Shown here piece after piece: positions 51,680 to 59,621 of a stretch of DNA of 64,000 nt. This DNA comes from Leifsonia aquatica H1aii (lineage in GTDB: Bacteria > Actinomycetota > Actinomycetes > Actinomycetales > Microbacteriaceae). The position numbers and the translations under genes were made by a program. Numbering within the stretch: the stretch's first letter is position 1; each line of letters opens with the position of its first letter. The notes under the pieces are model-generated. The model ran no database searches and was not told the DNA's origin. It saw nothing but the letters and a program-made list of their open reading frames with translations. The stretch is taken from NCBI RefSeq assembly GCF_000633535.1, contig NZ_AYMR01000011.1, positions 124,001 to 188,000 on the forward strand. The letters are read 5' to 3'.

Positions 51680-52158
51680 CAGGTGTCGTCGTACTCGAGC
51701 TTGGAGCCGTCCGCCGCGAACAGCGTGCACCGCACGATGCGATAGCCCGCATGCCATTCGGTCGGCGTGGGAGGGATGTATCCGTAGTCGAAGGCACCGT
51801 TGCCGAGGTTCTCCTGGTCGACGAAGACGAGCTGCCGGGCGCAGAGCGCCCGGACGGTGGTGTCGAAGTCGTCGGTCTCCGGCTTGGCCTCCCCCTCGTA
51901 GCGGATGGATCCGTACACCTGTCCGTCATGCGGGACGTCGCACTCCTTCGCAAGGACGAAGAGCGCGTCGGTCCGGCCCGCCGGGATGCTGAAGCAGCCG
52001 CCGATGATCAGACTGCTGGCCGCCATCGTGCCGGCCGGGCGTGCGGATGCGCCCGGGGCACAGCCCGCCAGCAGGGCGATGAGGGCGACGGCGCAGACGA
52101 CGACCGACGAGCTCTTCGGACCGCCGTGACGTCGCGGCCCGGGACGGAGAGCACGCAT
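51679..52158 (-). CDS. Lipoprotein paralogous to its downstream neighbour
   Basis: 159 residues. Signal peptide (SSSVVVCAVALIALLAGC) with lipobox LLAGC. Mature part has paired Cys (GGCFSIPAGR, LAKECDVPHDGQV, VRALCARQLVFV) and a C-terminal GYRIVRCTLFAADGS that mirrors NRIRCILFD of the neighbour. Probably a diverged tandem duplicate of the Septum_form-like gene. Confidence 0.72.
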   Translation of the reverse strand: MRALRPGPRRHGGPKSSSVVVCAVALIALLAGCAPGASARPAGTMAASSLIIGGCFSIPAGRTDALFVLAKECDVPHDGQVYGSIRYEGEAKPETDDFDTTVRALCARQLVFVDQENLGNGAFDYGYIPPTPTEWHAGYRIVRCTLFAADGSKLEYDDT

Positions 52159-52168
52159 GCATTCGACG

Positions 52169-52504
52169 CTACGAGCCGGCGCGCGGCGCCACCCGGAGGT
52201 GCCGGCGAGGTTCAGTAGCGGGCGGCGGGCAATTGGGTAGGCGGTTGGCGATGTGGTCGACTCCGGAGATCATGACCCCGGACATGATCCTCACGATCCG
52301 CGCATCCGCATTGAGCCGAATCGGGGAGAGGCGAGCTTGCAGGAATGACATGACTCCAGCGACTTGCCCGGGCCAGACGAGGAAAGCGATTCCGAAAGTG
52401 ACGAGAGCCGCGCCATTCGCAAACGGCCCTCGCTCGTCACGTGAGCGACCTCCGAAGCCCCGGTCTCCAGCAGATGGTTCTCCGGTCGAATTCGCCGAGT
52501 GCAC
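52169..52504 (-). CDS. Possible small membrane protein in a lower-GC patch
   Basis: Up to 111 residues, GTG start. Central hydrophobic segment ALVTFGIAFLVWPGQVAGVM, then SFLQARLSPIRLNADARIVR and IMSGVMISGVDHIAN. The pattern resembles short actinobacterial membrane proteins of two helices. The first 30 residues look non-coding, so the true start may be internal. Base composition is clearly lower in GC than flanking genes. Confidence 0.5.
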   Translation of the reverse strand: MHSANSTGEPSAGDRGFGGRSRDERGPFANGAALVTFGIAFLVWPGQVAGVMSFLQARLSPIRLNADARIVRIMSGVMISGVDHIANRLPNCPPPATEPRRHLRVAPRAGS

Positions 52505-52608
52505 CAGTCTCGCTCTTCAGTTTTCACGACCTTCGGGTTCTGACCCAGGAACGCGTGGACTTTCTGCGTCGCTCGCTCCCTGGGACCTGATCGATGCTCG
52601 TCTCGCGA

Positions 52609-52935
52609 TCAGCCTGTTGAATTTCCGCCAGGGTACGGATCACCGATCTCATACGCGTCGAAGAGAGCCCGATTCACAACAATCTCGTGAATCTTCTCCT
52701 CAACGCGCACAGACAACACCCAGCTCTCTGGAGCGACCGACACGCTTCCCGCGCCAACGCCTCGAAAAGACAGCCGGGCCTCCCCGTGCTCGCTCGTCTT
52801 GTACTTGCCCACTACGACTCCTGCTAACCCGCCGATACCAATGGTGCGATTCCTCGATCGCTCCATACGCCAGATAGAGAGGCCACCGACTGTGCCTGCC
52901 AGAACAAGGGCTCCAAGGACAATTAGGATAGCCAC
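52609..52935 (-). CDS. Small single-TM protein with C-terminal beta domain
   Basis: 108 residues, GTG start. N-terminal TM helix (AILIVLGALVLAGTVGGLSIW), then VVVGKYKTSEHGEARLSF, SVAPESWVLSVRVEEKIHEI and LFDAYEIGDPYPGG at the end. Looks like a real, folded sequence despite the lower GC. Family not recognised with confidence (DUF7489-like is possible). It overlaps the 33-residue frame upstream by 13 bp. Confidence 0.6.
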   Translation of the reverse strand: MAILIVLGALVLAGTVGGLSIWRMERSRNRTIGIGGLAGVVVGKYKTSEHGEARLSFRGVGAGSVSVAPESWVLSVRVEEKIHEIVVNRALFDAYEIGDPYPGGNSTG

Positions 52936-53024
52936 GTCGTCACCGCACTCTTGTGGAACAGATGGAAATTGGGCATACGCTTCTCTTCCATTTCAATTCC
53001 GACATCATCCGGCATTTGACTCAC
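52923..53024 (-). CDS. Possible 33-residue peptide, overlapping its neighbours
   Basis: MSQMPDDVGIEMEEKRMPNF followed by HLFHKSAVTTWLS. Its GTG overlaps the stop (GTGA) of the frame at 53021, and its end overlaps the start of the 108-residue gene. Overlaps suggest an operon, but peptide is too short to be sure. Confidence 0.3.
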   Translation of the reverse strand: MSQMPDDVGIEMEEKRMPNFHLFHKSAVTTWLS

Positions 53025-53228
53025 GACATGCCTCCCGGCGGCGGGGTTCCGTAGAACGGCGACCACGGATCGAATTGCCCAGGTGCGAGGGTCTGCCTAG
53101 GCGCATCCGGCGGTGGCGGCGGCGCTCGCCGCTGCCCCCAGCGGCAGGAGCACGAGTGTCGCCGAGGCGACGACCCCCAGCACTCCCCGGTGGACACGAC
53201 CCCTGAACACTTTTCCCCACAGACTCAC
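53021..53228 (-). pseudogene. Signal peptide and short secreted peptide in two frames (apparent frameshift)
   Basis: From GTG 53228: MSLWGKVFRGRVHRGVLGVV then ASATLVLLPLGAAASAAATA, a good Sec signal peptide, stopping at 53097. In the +1 frame the text goes on as DAPRQTLAPGQFDPWSPFYG and TPPPGGMS, stopping at 53021. The frames meet in a GCC-repeat (near 53110), a likely slip point. Either a frameshifted gene, a sequencing error, or chance. Confidence 0.35.
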
Positions 53229-53279
53229 GAACGCCACCCTGGCGGTGCTCGAGCTCGGTGTAGCTTCCGTTTCCGGGGG

Positions 53280-53323
53280 TTCCGTACCACTCGGTACGGA
53301 ATTGAGTAGACCCGACCGTCTAC
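53280..53323. promoter_or_regulatory. Two tandem palindromes upstream of the small-gene patch
   Basis: TTCCGTACC-ACTC-GGTACGGAA (53280-53301), perfect 9-bp arms, and GTAGAC-CCGACC-GTCTAC (53306-53323). Centres are 24 bp apart. They lie 50-95 bp before the signal-peptide frame (minus strand). Probable operators or a hairpin pair. Confidence 0.55.
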
Positions 53324-53481
53324 GTCAGTGTGGCGCTGCGTCAGGACCGCCGGCAGGGAAGGGAGGAGTTCTTCCTCGCGGCGGCGGCGCGGCGCGGGGA
53401 AGGGAGGATGGCGGGGCCGCTTGTGAGTCGGATCTCCTCCGTTCGCTGCGTCGGGGCGGTGAGCGCGAGTAGCCTGACCGC
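53324..53481. other. Upstream region of the methyltransferase gene
   Basis: With the stretch back to 53229 it makes a gap of about 250 bp. Apart from the two palindromes it shows only purine-rich sequence and no convincing gene. Confidence 0.5.
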
Positions 53482-54189
53482 ATGACCTCCACCGGGGACG
53501 ACACCAGCGCCGGTCGCGGCGCCGAAGCCGGCTCCGGCCCCGCCCCGACGCCCACCGCCGACGAGGCGCGGGCGGAGGTGCGACGCCGGTTCGACGACCG
53601 GGCGCCGACCTACGACGAGAGCGCGATGCACCGCGGTCTGGCGGAGGCGGTGGCCGACTTCGTGGTCGCCGGCACCGGCCCGGACGCGTCGGCGATCGGG
53701 GACGTCCTCGACGTCGCGACCGGCACCGGGCTGGTCCTGCGCGCGCTCCACGACCGCGGCGCACGCGGACGGATGATCGGGGTGGACCTCGCTCCGCGGA
53801 TGCTGGAGGTGGCGCACAGCCATCTGCCGGACGCGGAGCTCATCGAGACGGACGCCGCCTCCCTCCCGCTGCCCGGCGCGGTCGTCGACCTCGTCACCTG
53901 CGTGACGGGTCTTCAGCTGTTCACCGACGCACCGGCCGCGATCCGGGAGTGGGCGCGGGTGCTCCGGCCGGGCGGCCGCGTGGTGACGGCCACGTTCGTC
54001 GCCTTCGATCCGACGCGGCACCGTGCCGCGCCGCCCTCGGCCATGCTGCATCACGAGCCGTTCCGGAGCGTCGAGGCCCTGGACGAGACGTTCGCCCCCG
54101 TCGGGCTGCGGGTGCAGCGCACGGCTCGCTGGACCGACGGCGCCGACGACCTGCTCCTCGCCGAGTCGACGGTGTCGCCCATCGCCTAG
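53482..54189 (+). CDS. SAM-dependent methyltransferase (Methyltransf_11/UbiE-like)
   Basis: 235 residues. Disordered first 25 residues. Class I fold: RRRFDDRAPTYDESAMHRG, motif I VLDVATGTGLVLRAL, MIGVDLAPRMLEVA, then LVTCVTGLQLFTDA and EWARVLRPGGRVVTATF. Methyl acceptor unknown. Followed after 20 bp by the hexapeptide-repeat gene on the same strand. Confidence 0.88.
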   Translation: MTSTGDDTSAGRGAEAGSGPAPTPTADEARAEVRRRFDDRAPTYDESAMHRGLAEAVADFVVAGTGPDASAIGDVLDVATGTGLVLRALHDRGARGRMIGVDLAPRMLEVAHSHLPDAELIETDAASLPLPGAVVDLVTCVTGLQLFTDAPAAIREWARVLRPGGRVVTATFVAFDPTRHRAAPPSAMLHHEPFRSVEALDETFAPVGLRVQRTARWTDGADDLLLAESTVSPIA

Positions 54190-54209
54190 CCCGCCCCTAC
54201 ACTGGCGCC

Positions 54210-54794
54210 ATGCCCTCCGAGCCGCTCCTCCACCCGACCGCGCGGGTCGCGGACAGCGCCACCGTCACGGGGGACGTGACCCTCGGTCCCGGAGTCCGCG
54301 TGCTCGCCGGCGCGGTCATCGACGGCGGCCGGGGAGCGGTCACGATCGGCGAGGACTCGCTCGTGATGGAGCACGCCGTCCTCCGGGGTCGCGCGGAGCA
54401 CCCGCTCGTCGTCGGGGAGGCCGTCCTGATCGGGCCGCACACGAACGTCACGGGTGCGCGCGTCGAGGACGAGGTCTTCATCGCGACCGGCGCGTGCGTG
54501 TTCGCCGGAGCGGTGGTCGGGACGCGCTCGGAGCTGCGCATCCACGCGGTGCTGCACGCCGGGTCGGTGCTGCCGCCGGACGCCGTGGTCCCGATCGGCT
54601 GGATCGCCGCGGGAGACCCGGCGCAGCTCTTCTCGCCCGACCAGCACGACGCGCTGTGGGAGGTGCAGCGCACGCTCGACTTCCCCGGGCTCATGTACGG
54701 CGTCCCGCGCGGGACGTCCCTGCGCGAGATCATGCGGCGCCAGAGGGAGGCGTCGGATCCAGGAGGGCCGAGCGGATCGCCCGCCGGCGGATGA
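54210..54794 (+). CDS. Gamma-carbonic-anhydrase-like hexapeptide-repeat protein
   Basis: 194 residues. Left-handed beta-helix repeats from residue 12 to about 130: ATVTGDVTLGPGVRVLAGAV, VVGEAVLIGPHTNVTG, EVFIATGACVFAGAVV, then a C-terminal helix (FSPDQHDALWEVQRTL). Several His are present (GPHTN, RIHAVLHAG), but whether they form the zinc site cannot be judged by eye. Its 3' end overlaps the converging DUF6328 gene by 65 bp. Confidence 0.82.
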   Translation: MPSEPLLHPTARVADSATVTGDVTLGPGVRVLAGAVIDGGRGAVTIGEDSLVMEHAVLRGRAEHPLVVGEAVLIGPHTNVTGARVEDEVFIATGACVFAGAVVGTRSELRIHAVLHAGSVLPPDAVVPIGWIAAGDPAQLFSPDQHDALWEVQRTLDFPGLMYGVPRGTSLREIMRRQREASDPGGPSGSPAGG

Positions 54795-55278
54795 CCAGCG
54801 GCACCACGACCCACAGCACCACCACCAGCAGGAACACGGCCGCTGCGGCGACGATGCCCGCGCCCGGCGTGAGCAGGAAGTCGACGATGAACATCACGAT
54901 GCCGGTGAACAGCAGCGACGCCGCAGCCAGGCAGACGATGAGCAGCCGGCTCCCGTAGGAGACGAGCCGCTCCTTCATCCGGCGGTGGAAGAGCAGGCGG
55001 TGGAGGCTGACGGGCGCGAGGGCCAGCAGGGTGATCGCCACCGCGAGCAGCACGAGCACGAGGTACACGCCGACGTCGAACGGCGGCAGCTCGCCGAAGC
55101 GCTGCTGGAACGGCAGGGTCAGCAGGAAGGCGGCGACGATCTGTGTGCCGGTCTGGAACACCCGGAACTCCTGCAGCAGTTCCGACCAGTTGCGGTCGGC
55201 GCGCTGGTTGGCGGTCTCGGGTCGTCCGTCGCGCGGGTCGGCATCGCCGTCGTCGCGCGGACCGCGTGGTTCGTCCAT
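54730..55278 (-). CDS. DUF6328 family membrane protein
   Basis: 182 residues. After an acidic leader, LLQEFRVFQTGTQIVAAFLL matches the start of DUF6328. Four TM helices follow, with LHRLLFHRRMKERLV between the second and third. Common in actinobacteria, function unknown. Transcribed alone. Confidence 0.82.
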   Translation of the reverse strand: MDEPRGPRDDGDADPRDGRPETANQRADRNWSELLQEFRVFQTGTQIVAAFLLTLPFQQRFGELPPFDVGVYLVLVLLAVAITLLALAPVSLHRLLFHRRMKERLVSYGSRLLIVCLAAASLLFTGIVMFIVDFLLTPGAGIVAAAAVFLLVVVLWVVVPLVIRRRAIRSALLDPTPPSGAA

Positions 55279-55366
55279 GAGTCGAGCATCCGTGCGCCGG
55301 GCCGGCCGGTCAAGGGCCGGATCACCCGTGGCCCGCTTCCTTCACCCCGTCCGGGCGCGGCCGGGC

Positions 55367-55684
55367 TCAGGCCATCGCCTCCGGCTCGGGCGCCGCGCGC
55401 ACGGGAGGATCCGGCCGGAACCCCGCGGTCGCCTCCTCGTAGGTGGTGTGCTTGCGCGCAGGATGCGACTCGGCGGGCGGAGGGACGTCGGTCCGGCTCA
55501 GGGCGTGCAGCACGAGCTGCTCGACGAGGGCCGCCGCCGTCGTGTCGCGGTGGCGGGCGATGCGGACGAGGGCCGCGTACTCGCGCTCACCGAAGCGGAC
55601 GGTCAGCGGGATCCCGGACGGCGCTCGCCCCGGTCCGTGCGCGGAACCCGGCTGGGCCGCTTCACCACCCTGAGCATCCTTCAT
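55367..55684 (-). CDS. Small protein with a ribbon-helix-helix-like core
   Basis: 105 residues. Core GIPLTVRFGEREYAALVRIA followed by RHRDTTAAALVEQLVLHALS fits an RHH (CopG-type) fold: one strand and two helices. The ends are Pro/Ala-rich and disordered. No antitoxin partner gene is next to it. It is the last gene of the run that begins at the right edge, 77 bp after pstB. Confidence 0.6.
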   Translation of the reverse strand: MKDAQGGEAAQPGSAHGPGRAPSGIPLTVRFGEREYAALVRIARHRDTTAAALVEQLVLHALSRTDVPPPAESHPARKHTTYEEATAGFRPDPPVRAAPEPEAMA

Positions 55685-55760
55685 GTCTACAGGATCGCAC
55701 GGAACGGGCGATTTGCACCCGTATTCGATCCAGAACTGTATCGGGCGGCGCGCCGGGAAC

Positions 55761-56642
55761 TCATCCGAATCGGCCGTTGACGTAGTCGAAGGTGCGCGGA
55801 TCCAACGGCTGGGAGAACATGGCGTCGGTGTCGCCGTGCTCGACGATCGCGCCGGGCTTGCCGCCCGCGGCCAGAAAGAACGCGCAACTGCTGGAGACGC
55901 GCTGGGCCTGCTGCATGTTGTGCGTGACGATGACGATGGTGACCTCGGAGACCAGCTCGAGCATGGTCTCCTCGATGACCCGGGTCGAGGTCGGGTCGAG
56001 CGCCGAGCACGGCTCGTCCATGAGCAGGACGCGGGGCTTGACCGCCAGCGAACGGGCGATGCAGAGTCGCTGCTGCTGGCCGCCGGAGAGTCCGCCGCCG
56101 GGCGAGCGCAGCCGGTCCTTGACCTCTTTCCAGAGCCCCGCCTTGGTCAGGCACGACTCGACCAGCTCGTCCTTCTCGTCGCGGCCCACCCGCGTGCCGG
56201 TGAGCTTGAGGCCGGCCACCACGTTGTCGTAGATCGACATGGCGGGGAACGGGTTCGGCTTCTGGAACACCATCCCGATGGACTTGCGGGCGTCGACGAG
56301 GCGCTTGCGCGGGTCGTAGATGTCGTCGCCGTCGAGCAGCACCTCCCCCGCGAGGGACGCGCTGGGGATGAGCTCGTGCATGCGGTTCAGGATGCGCAGG
56401 AACGTCGACTTGCCACAACCGGACGGCCCGATGAGCGCGGTGATCTCGCCGGCCTCCATCGTCAGCGAGACGCGATCGAGCACCTGATGGTCGCCGAACC
56501 ACGCAGTGATGCCCCGGGCCTCGAGGGCGGCGAGGTCCCCGGGCGCCGGCGCGAACAGGGGAACCTGCACGGTCGGCTCGGGAAGGGCGTCGGCCGCCGG
56601 GAGCAGTGCCGTGCGGTCGAGGGGGGCGAAGAGGTCGGACAT
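55761..56642 (-). CDS. pstB: Phosphate ABC transporter ATP-binding protein PstB
   Basis: 293 residues. Walker [30 protein letters not shown] (typical PstB), signature [15 protein letters not shown], Walker [14 protein letters not shown] and H loop [11 protein letters not shown]. An extra N-terminal stretch of about 40 residues precedes the ATPase. It should power PstCA, which are not in the window and may lie beyond the right edge. Follows the sortase-like gene by 10 bp. Confidence 0.95.
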   Translation of the reverse strand: MSDLFAPLDRTALLPAADALPEPTVQVPLFAPAPGDLAALEARGITAWFGDHQVLDRVSLTMEAGEITALIGPSGCGKSTFLRILNRMHELIPSASLAGEVLLDGDDIYDPRKRLVDARKSIGMVFQKPNPFPAMSIYDNVVAGLKLTGTRVGRDEKDELVESCLTKAGLWKEVKDRLRSPGGGLSGGQQQRLCIARSLAVKPRVLLMDEPCSALDPTSTRVIEETMLELVSEVTIVIVTHNMQQAQRVSSSCAFFLAAGGKPGAIVEHGDTDAMFSQPLDPRTFDYVNGRFG

Positions 56643-56652
56643 CGGTTCTCTC

Positions 56653-57636
56653 TCAGAGCAGATTGGGAAGGAGACGGGAGACCTGGTCCGCGGCGATGAC
56701 GCCCGCCGCGAGCAGGATGGGAGCGAAGACGATCCACGTGCGCTGAGCGCCGAACCGGTCGAGGGCGCGTGTGCCGACGATGAGCGCGAGCAGCAGCGCC
56801 TGCAGGGCGAAAACCAGCAGCCAGGCGGTGCTCGGGTCGCTGGCGAGCTCGCGATCGGCGAGCGGCAGCGTGTTCGCCGTCGTCTGGCGCAGGCCGCGAT
56901 CCTTCACCGGGGTGACCAGCTCCGCATCCACCCGCACGACGCCGGCCGGCACGTACGGGAGGCCCCGGGCGGTCTCGAGGGTCATCCGGCCTTGCGTGCC
57001 GCGGAGCGCGGGCAGGTCGGGGTCGCCGGCGTAGCGGACACCGATCACCCGGTAGACGCTCTTTCCCTGGCCGGTGACCGCATTGATCGTCGCACCGGGG
57101 GCAAGCTCCTGGATGCGCGAGAACGGGCCGCCGTACGCCGCTGCCCGGCCCAGGATGACGGTGGTGCCCGGCTGGCCGGGAAGCACCGTGTCGCGCCGAT
57201 GGCCCGGGCCATCGGCGGTCACACCCGACGATGATCCCTCGAGCACGTACTCGGACACGCCGATGGACGGGATGGAGATCTTCGCGACCGGGGCGCCGTC
57301 GGCGACGAGCACGTCGTCGGTGGTGCCCTCGCTGACCGGGGCGGTCGCCGCGGCCAGCTGCTCGCGGAACGCGTTTCCGGCGACCTGCTGACCGATCAGG
57401 TGGTGCACGTGACTGACCACGAGGATGTTCGCCGTGAACGCGATCAGCAGCGTCGCTCCCAACGCCACCATCCCGCGCACCATCCGCTGCCGCGGGGTCT
57501 GCACGACCGGCTCGCGCGGCGGCGCCGGCGGACGGCGCGGCGGCTTGGGCGGACGCGGCGGCTTCGGGGTGCGCGACGTCCGCTGCGGTGCCTCCTGCGA
57601 CGGGGATGCGTCGAGCGGGTGGGCGGTCTGGCTCAT
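56653..57636 (-). CDS. Sortase-fold membrane protein with lost catalytic residues
   Basis: 327 residues. Pro/Lys/Arg-rich cytoplasmic leader, TM helix (about 53-75), class E sortase-like domain (115-245): [52 protein letters not shown], then two C-terminal TM helices (272-290, 300-318). Where sortases have GHR the chain reads [11 protein letters not shown] (Arg164), where they have TLxTC it reads MTLETARG (Ala223), and the late catalytic Arg is missing. Probably a non-catalytic scaffold. Start overlaps the preceding stop (ATGA). Confidence 0.78.
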   Translation of the reverse strand: MSQTAHPLDASPSQEAPQRTSRTPKPPRPPKPPRRPPAPPREPVVQTPRQRMVRGMVALGATLLIAFTANILVVSHVHHLIGQQVAGNAFREQLAAATAPVSEGTTDDVLVADGAPVAKISIPSIGVSEYVLEGSSSGVTADGPGHRRDTVLPGQPGTTVILGRAAAYGGPFSRIQELAPGATINAVTGQGKSVYRVIGVRYAGDPDLPALRGTQGRMTLETARGLPYVPAGVVRVDAELVTPVKDRGLRQTTANTLPLADRELASDPSTAWLLVFALQALLLALIVGTRALDRFGAQRTWIVFAPILLAAGVIAADQVSRLLPNLL

Positions 57637-58352
57637 GTCCGCACCGCCGCAACGGCGGCCGGGACCGCCGCCGCCGCGCGGACCGCGACGAGGACGGCGA
57701 GAGCGGTCGCGGCGATCACGGCGCCGACGCTCCCGAGCCACGGGAAGGCGAAGACGGTGGTCTCACGCAGCGCGGGCTTCGTCGCGATGCCGTCGATGGT
57801 CGACGGCGGCGTGAAGGTCGCGTGGCCGGTGACGACCGTCCACTGCCCCACGCCCGTGAGCGTGCGGCTGTAGGTGACGGTCTCGCCGGGCCGCAGGTTC
57901 TTGACCGCGACCTCGCCGGACTCGTCGAGCAGGTTGCCGAACGGGCCGGTCAGCCAGACCCGGACGGTCGACGACCACGTCGATGCGGAGCCGTTGTGGA
58001 CCGCGAACGACAGCACGACCGTGCCCTCACCCGGGTTGAGCGACGGCACGAACTTGGCGTTCAGGCCGCTGACGTTGAACGGGCCGTTGTCGACCGCGAC
58101 CGCGGGCGCCGGCGTCGCTCCGGGACCGGCGACCTCGCTCGGCGGGGTGTCGGTCGGTGCCGTCGAACCGGAGTAGCCGGAACCGCCGGTCCCGGAACCG
58201 CCCGTCGAGGTGTCGCCGGAGGCCGGGATGTCGATCGAGATGCCGATGCCTCCGTCGTCCGCCACGGCGGCGCCTCCGCCGGCCAGCAGCATGCCGAGGC
58301 CGAGCGCGGCGGCGGCGGCGAGGACGCGAGCGGTGCGGGCAGCGCGTCTCAC
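57633..58352 (-). CDS. Exported Ig-like protein with C-terminal TM anchor
   Basis: 239 residues, GTG start overlapping the preceding stop. Signal peptide (ARVLAAAAALGLGMLLAGGG), a Ser/Thr/Gly/Pro linker, then one Ig-like domain (about 90-195: FVPSLNPGEGTVVLSFAVHN, VKNLRPGETVTYSRTLTGVG) and a TM helix with a basic end. Resembles the C-terminal half of DUF916-type proteins. Sits between the DUF916 and sortase-like genes with overlaps at both ends. Confidence 0.72.
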   Translation of the reverse strand: MRRAARTARVLAAAAALGLGMLLAGGGAAVADDGGIGISIDIPASGDTSTGGSGTGGSGYSGSTAPTDTPPSEVAGPGATPAPAVAVDNGPFNVSGLNAKFVPSLNPGEGTVVLSFAVHNGSASTWSSTVRVWLTGPFGNLLDESGEVAVKNLRPGETVTYSRTLTGVGQWTVVTGHATFTPPSTIDGIATKPALRETTVFAFPWLGSVGAVIAATALAVLVAVRAAAAVPAAVAAVRT

Positions 58353-59461
58353 GATCGGGCATCCTCATCGGACGCGGTGGGTCCGTTGGAGGTCGCGGGT
58401 GAGGCCGAGGCGACGCCCACCGGCTCAGCAGCCTGCTCCTCGCGCGCCTTCCGCCGGGCCTCCTCCTCCGTGTAGGCGATCCACGCCTCGGCGCGCTTGC
58501 CGTCGCTGCGGCGGCGCCACCGGCGGAAGAGGAAGAATCCGACCACGAGGACGGCGAGCACCACGATCCACCAGGGCACCGCAGCGATCACGGTGTCCCG
58601 CGAGACGAGGGCGAGCGGGCCCGGGTTGAGGGCGTCCTTCTCGACCGTCGGCTGCAGCTGGACGTACGGGTTGAGGTAGCCCACCTGCGCGGTGCCCGGC
58701 ACGACGACCGTGAGCGTCCGGGTGCTCCCGGGAAGCAGCTCCGGCAACTCCTGGCGCACGGCCGTGCCGGCGGGGATGCCGAAGAGCGCCTTGGCGCCGA
58801 CGAGCATGGTGGCGCCCAGGGCGACGTTGCCGCTGTTGCGCACAGTGAAGGTGACGGCGGTGGAGCCGGCGAACGGGTTCCACTCGGCGCGGTAGTCGGC
58901 CGAGACGCTCGCGATCGTCAGCGCCGGCTGGAGGTCGCCGGGCACGCGGACGTACAGGCGGGTGGCGACGCGGCGGTCGACCAGGATCTGTCCGTCGCCC
59001 TTCTGGCTGGAGACCACGATGCCACCGGCATGATCGCCGGGCCCAGCGTCCGCCGGCACCGTGAGCGTGAACGGTACGGTGCGCTGCTGACCCGGGTCGA
59101 GCGGGAAGGTCTCGGTCGGCTGCGAGCCGTCGAAGAGCACCCAGGTGCCGACCGCGGTCGGCTTCTTCGCGGTGTCGAGCAGCGCGAACTCGCCCTCGTC
59201 GGTGTTGAACGCGTCGGTGGCGAACAGGGTCACGTTCTGCGGCGTCGTCCCGGTGTTGCGGACGACGTACTCGTCCTCGAGATGCTGGCCCGGCTGGAGC
59301 TGGTAGCTGAGCCGCGTGCGGTCGTCGCCGGGGCCGGCGGAGATGCTGTCGACGTCGTCGGCGAACGCCGGTCCGACGCCGAGGAGCGCGGCCGCGAGGC
59401 CGGCGAGGAGGGCGGCGACGGCGCGAACGGGCCGCAGCGGCAGGGTCTGTGTGGAGGGCAC
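58349..59461 (-). CDS. DUF916-type (WxL-interacting) membrane protein
   Basis: 370 residues from the GTG at 59461 (a TTG at 59512 would add 17). Signal peptide; first beta domain with LQPGQHLEDEYVVRNTGTTP, ETFPLDPGQQRTVPFTLTVP and DHAGGIVVSSQ, as in DUF916; second Ig-like domain (about 200-300); TM helix (WWIVVLAVLVVGFFLFRRW); cytoplasmic tail of about 55 residues rich in Glu/Ala/Lys. In Firmicutes these proteins bind WxL proteins and peptidoglycan. Here it follows a WxL-type gene. Confidence 0.78.
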   Translation of the reverse strand: MPSTQTLPLRPVRAVAALLAGLAAALLGVGPAFADDVDSISAGPGDDRTRLSYQLQPGQHLEDEYVVRNTGTTPQNVTLFATDAFNTDEGEFALLDTAKKPTAVGTWVLFDGSQPTETFPLDPGQQRTVPFTLTVPADAGPGDHAGGIVVSSQKGDGQILVDRRVATRLYVRVPGDLQPALTIASVSADYRAEWNPFAGSTAVTFTVRNSGNVALGATMLVGAKALFGIPAGTAVRQELPELLPGSTRTLTVVVPGTAQVGYLNPYVQLQPTVEKDALNPGPLALVSRDTVIAAVPWWIVVLAVLVVGFFLFRRWRRRSDGKRAEAWIAYTEEEARRKAREEQAAEPVGVASASPATSNGPTASDEDARS

Positions 59462-59621
59462 GCTACATTGATCCGAATCCGGGTGGCCGGGGTGTGTCAC
59501 CGGCGTGAACAAGGTGAAAACGGGACTGTCGAGGGGACGGCCGCCGGCGGGGCGACGCCACCAGCCGAGGGGAGACGGGCAGGAGGGGCCGCCTCGCGAC
59601 GGCCCCTCCCGATTCCCACGA

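Noticed and set aside
53113-53472. A 119-codon frame on the plus strand
   Set aside because: Runs through two palindromes and purine-rich sequence; no motif or ribosome site.
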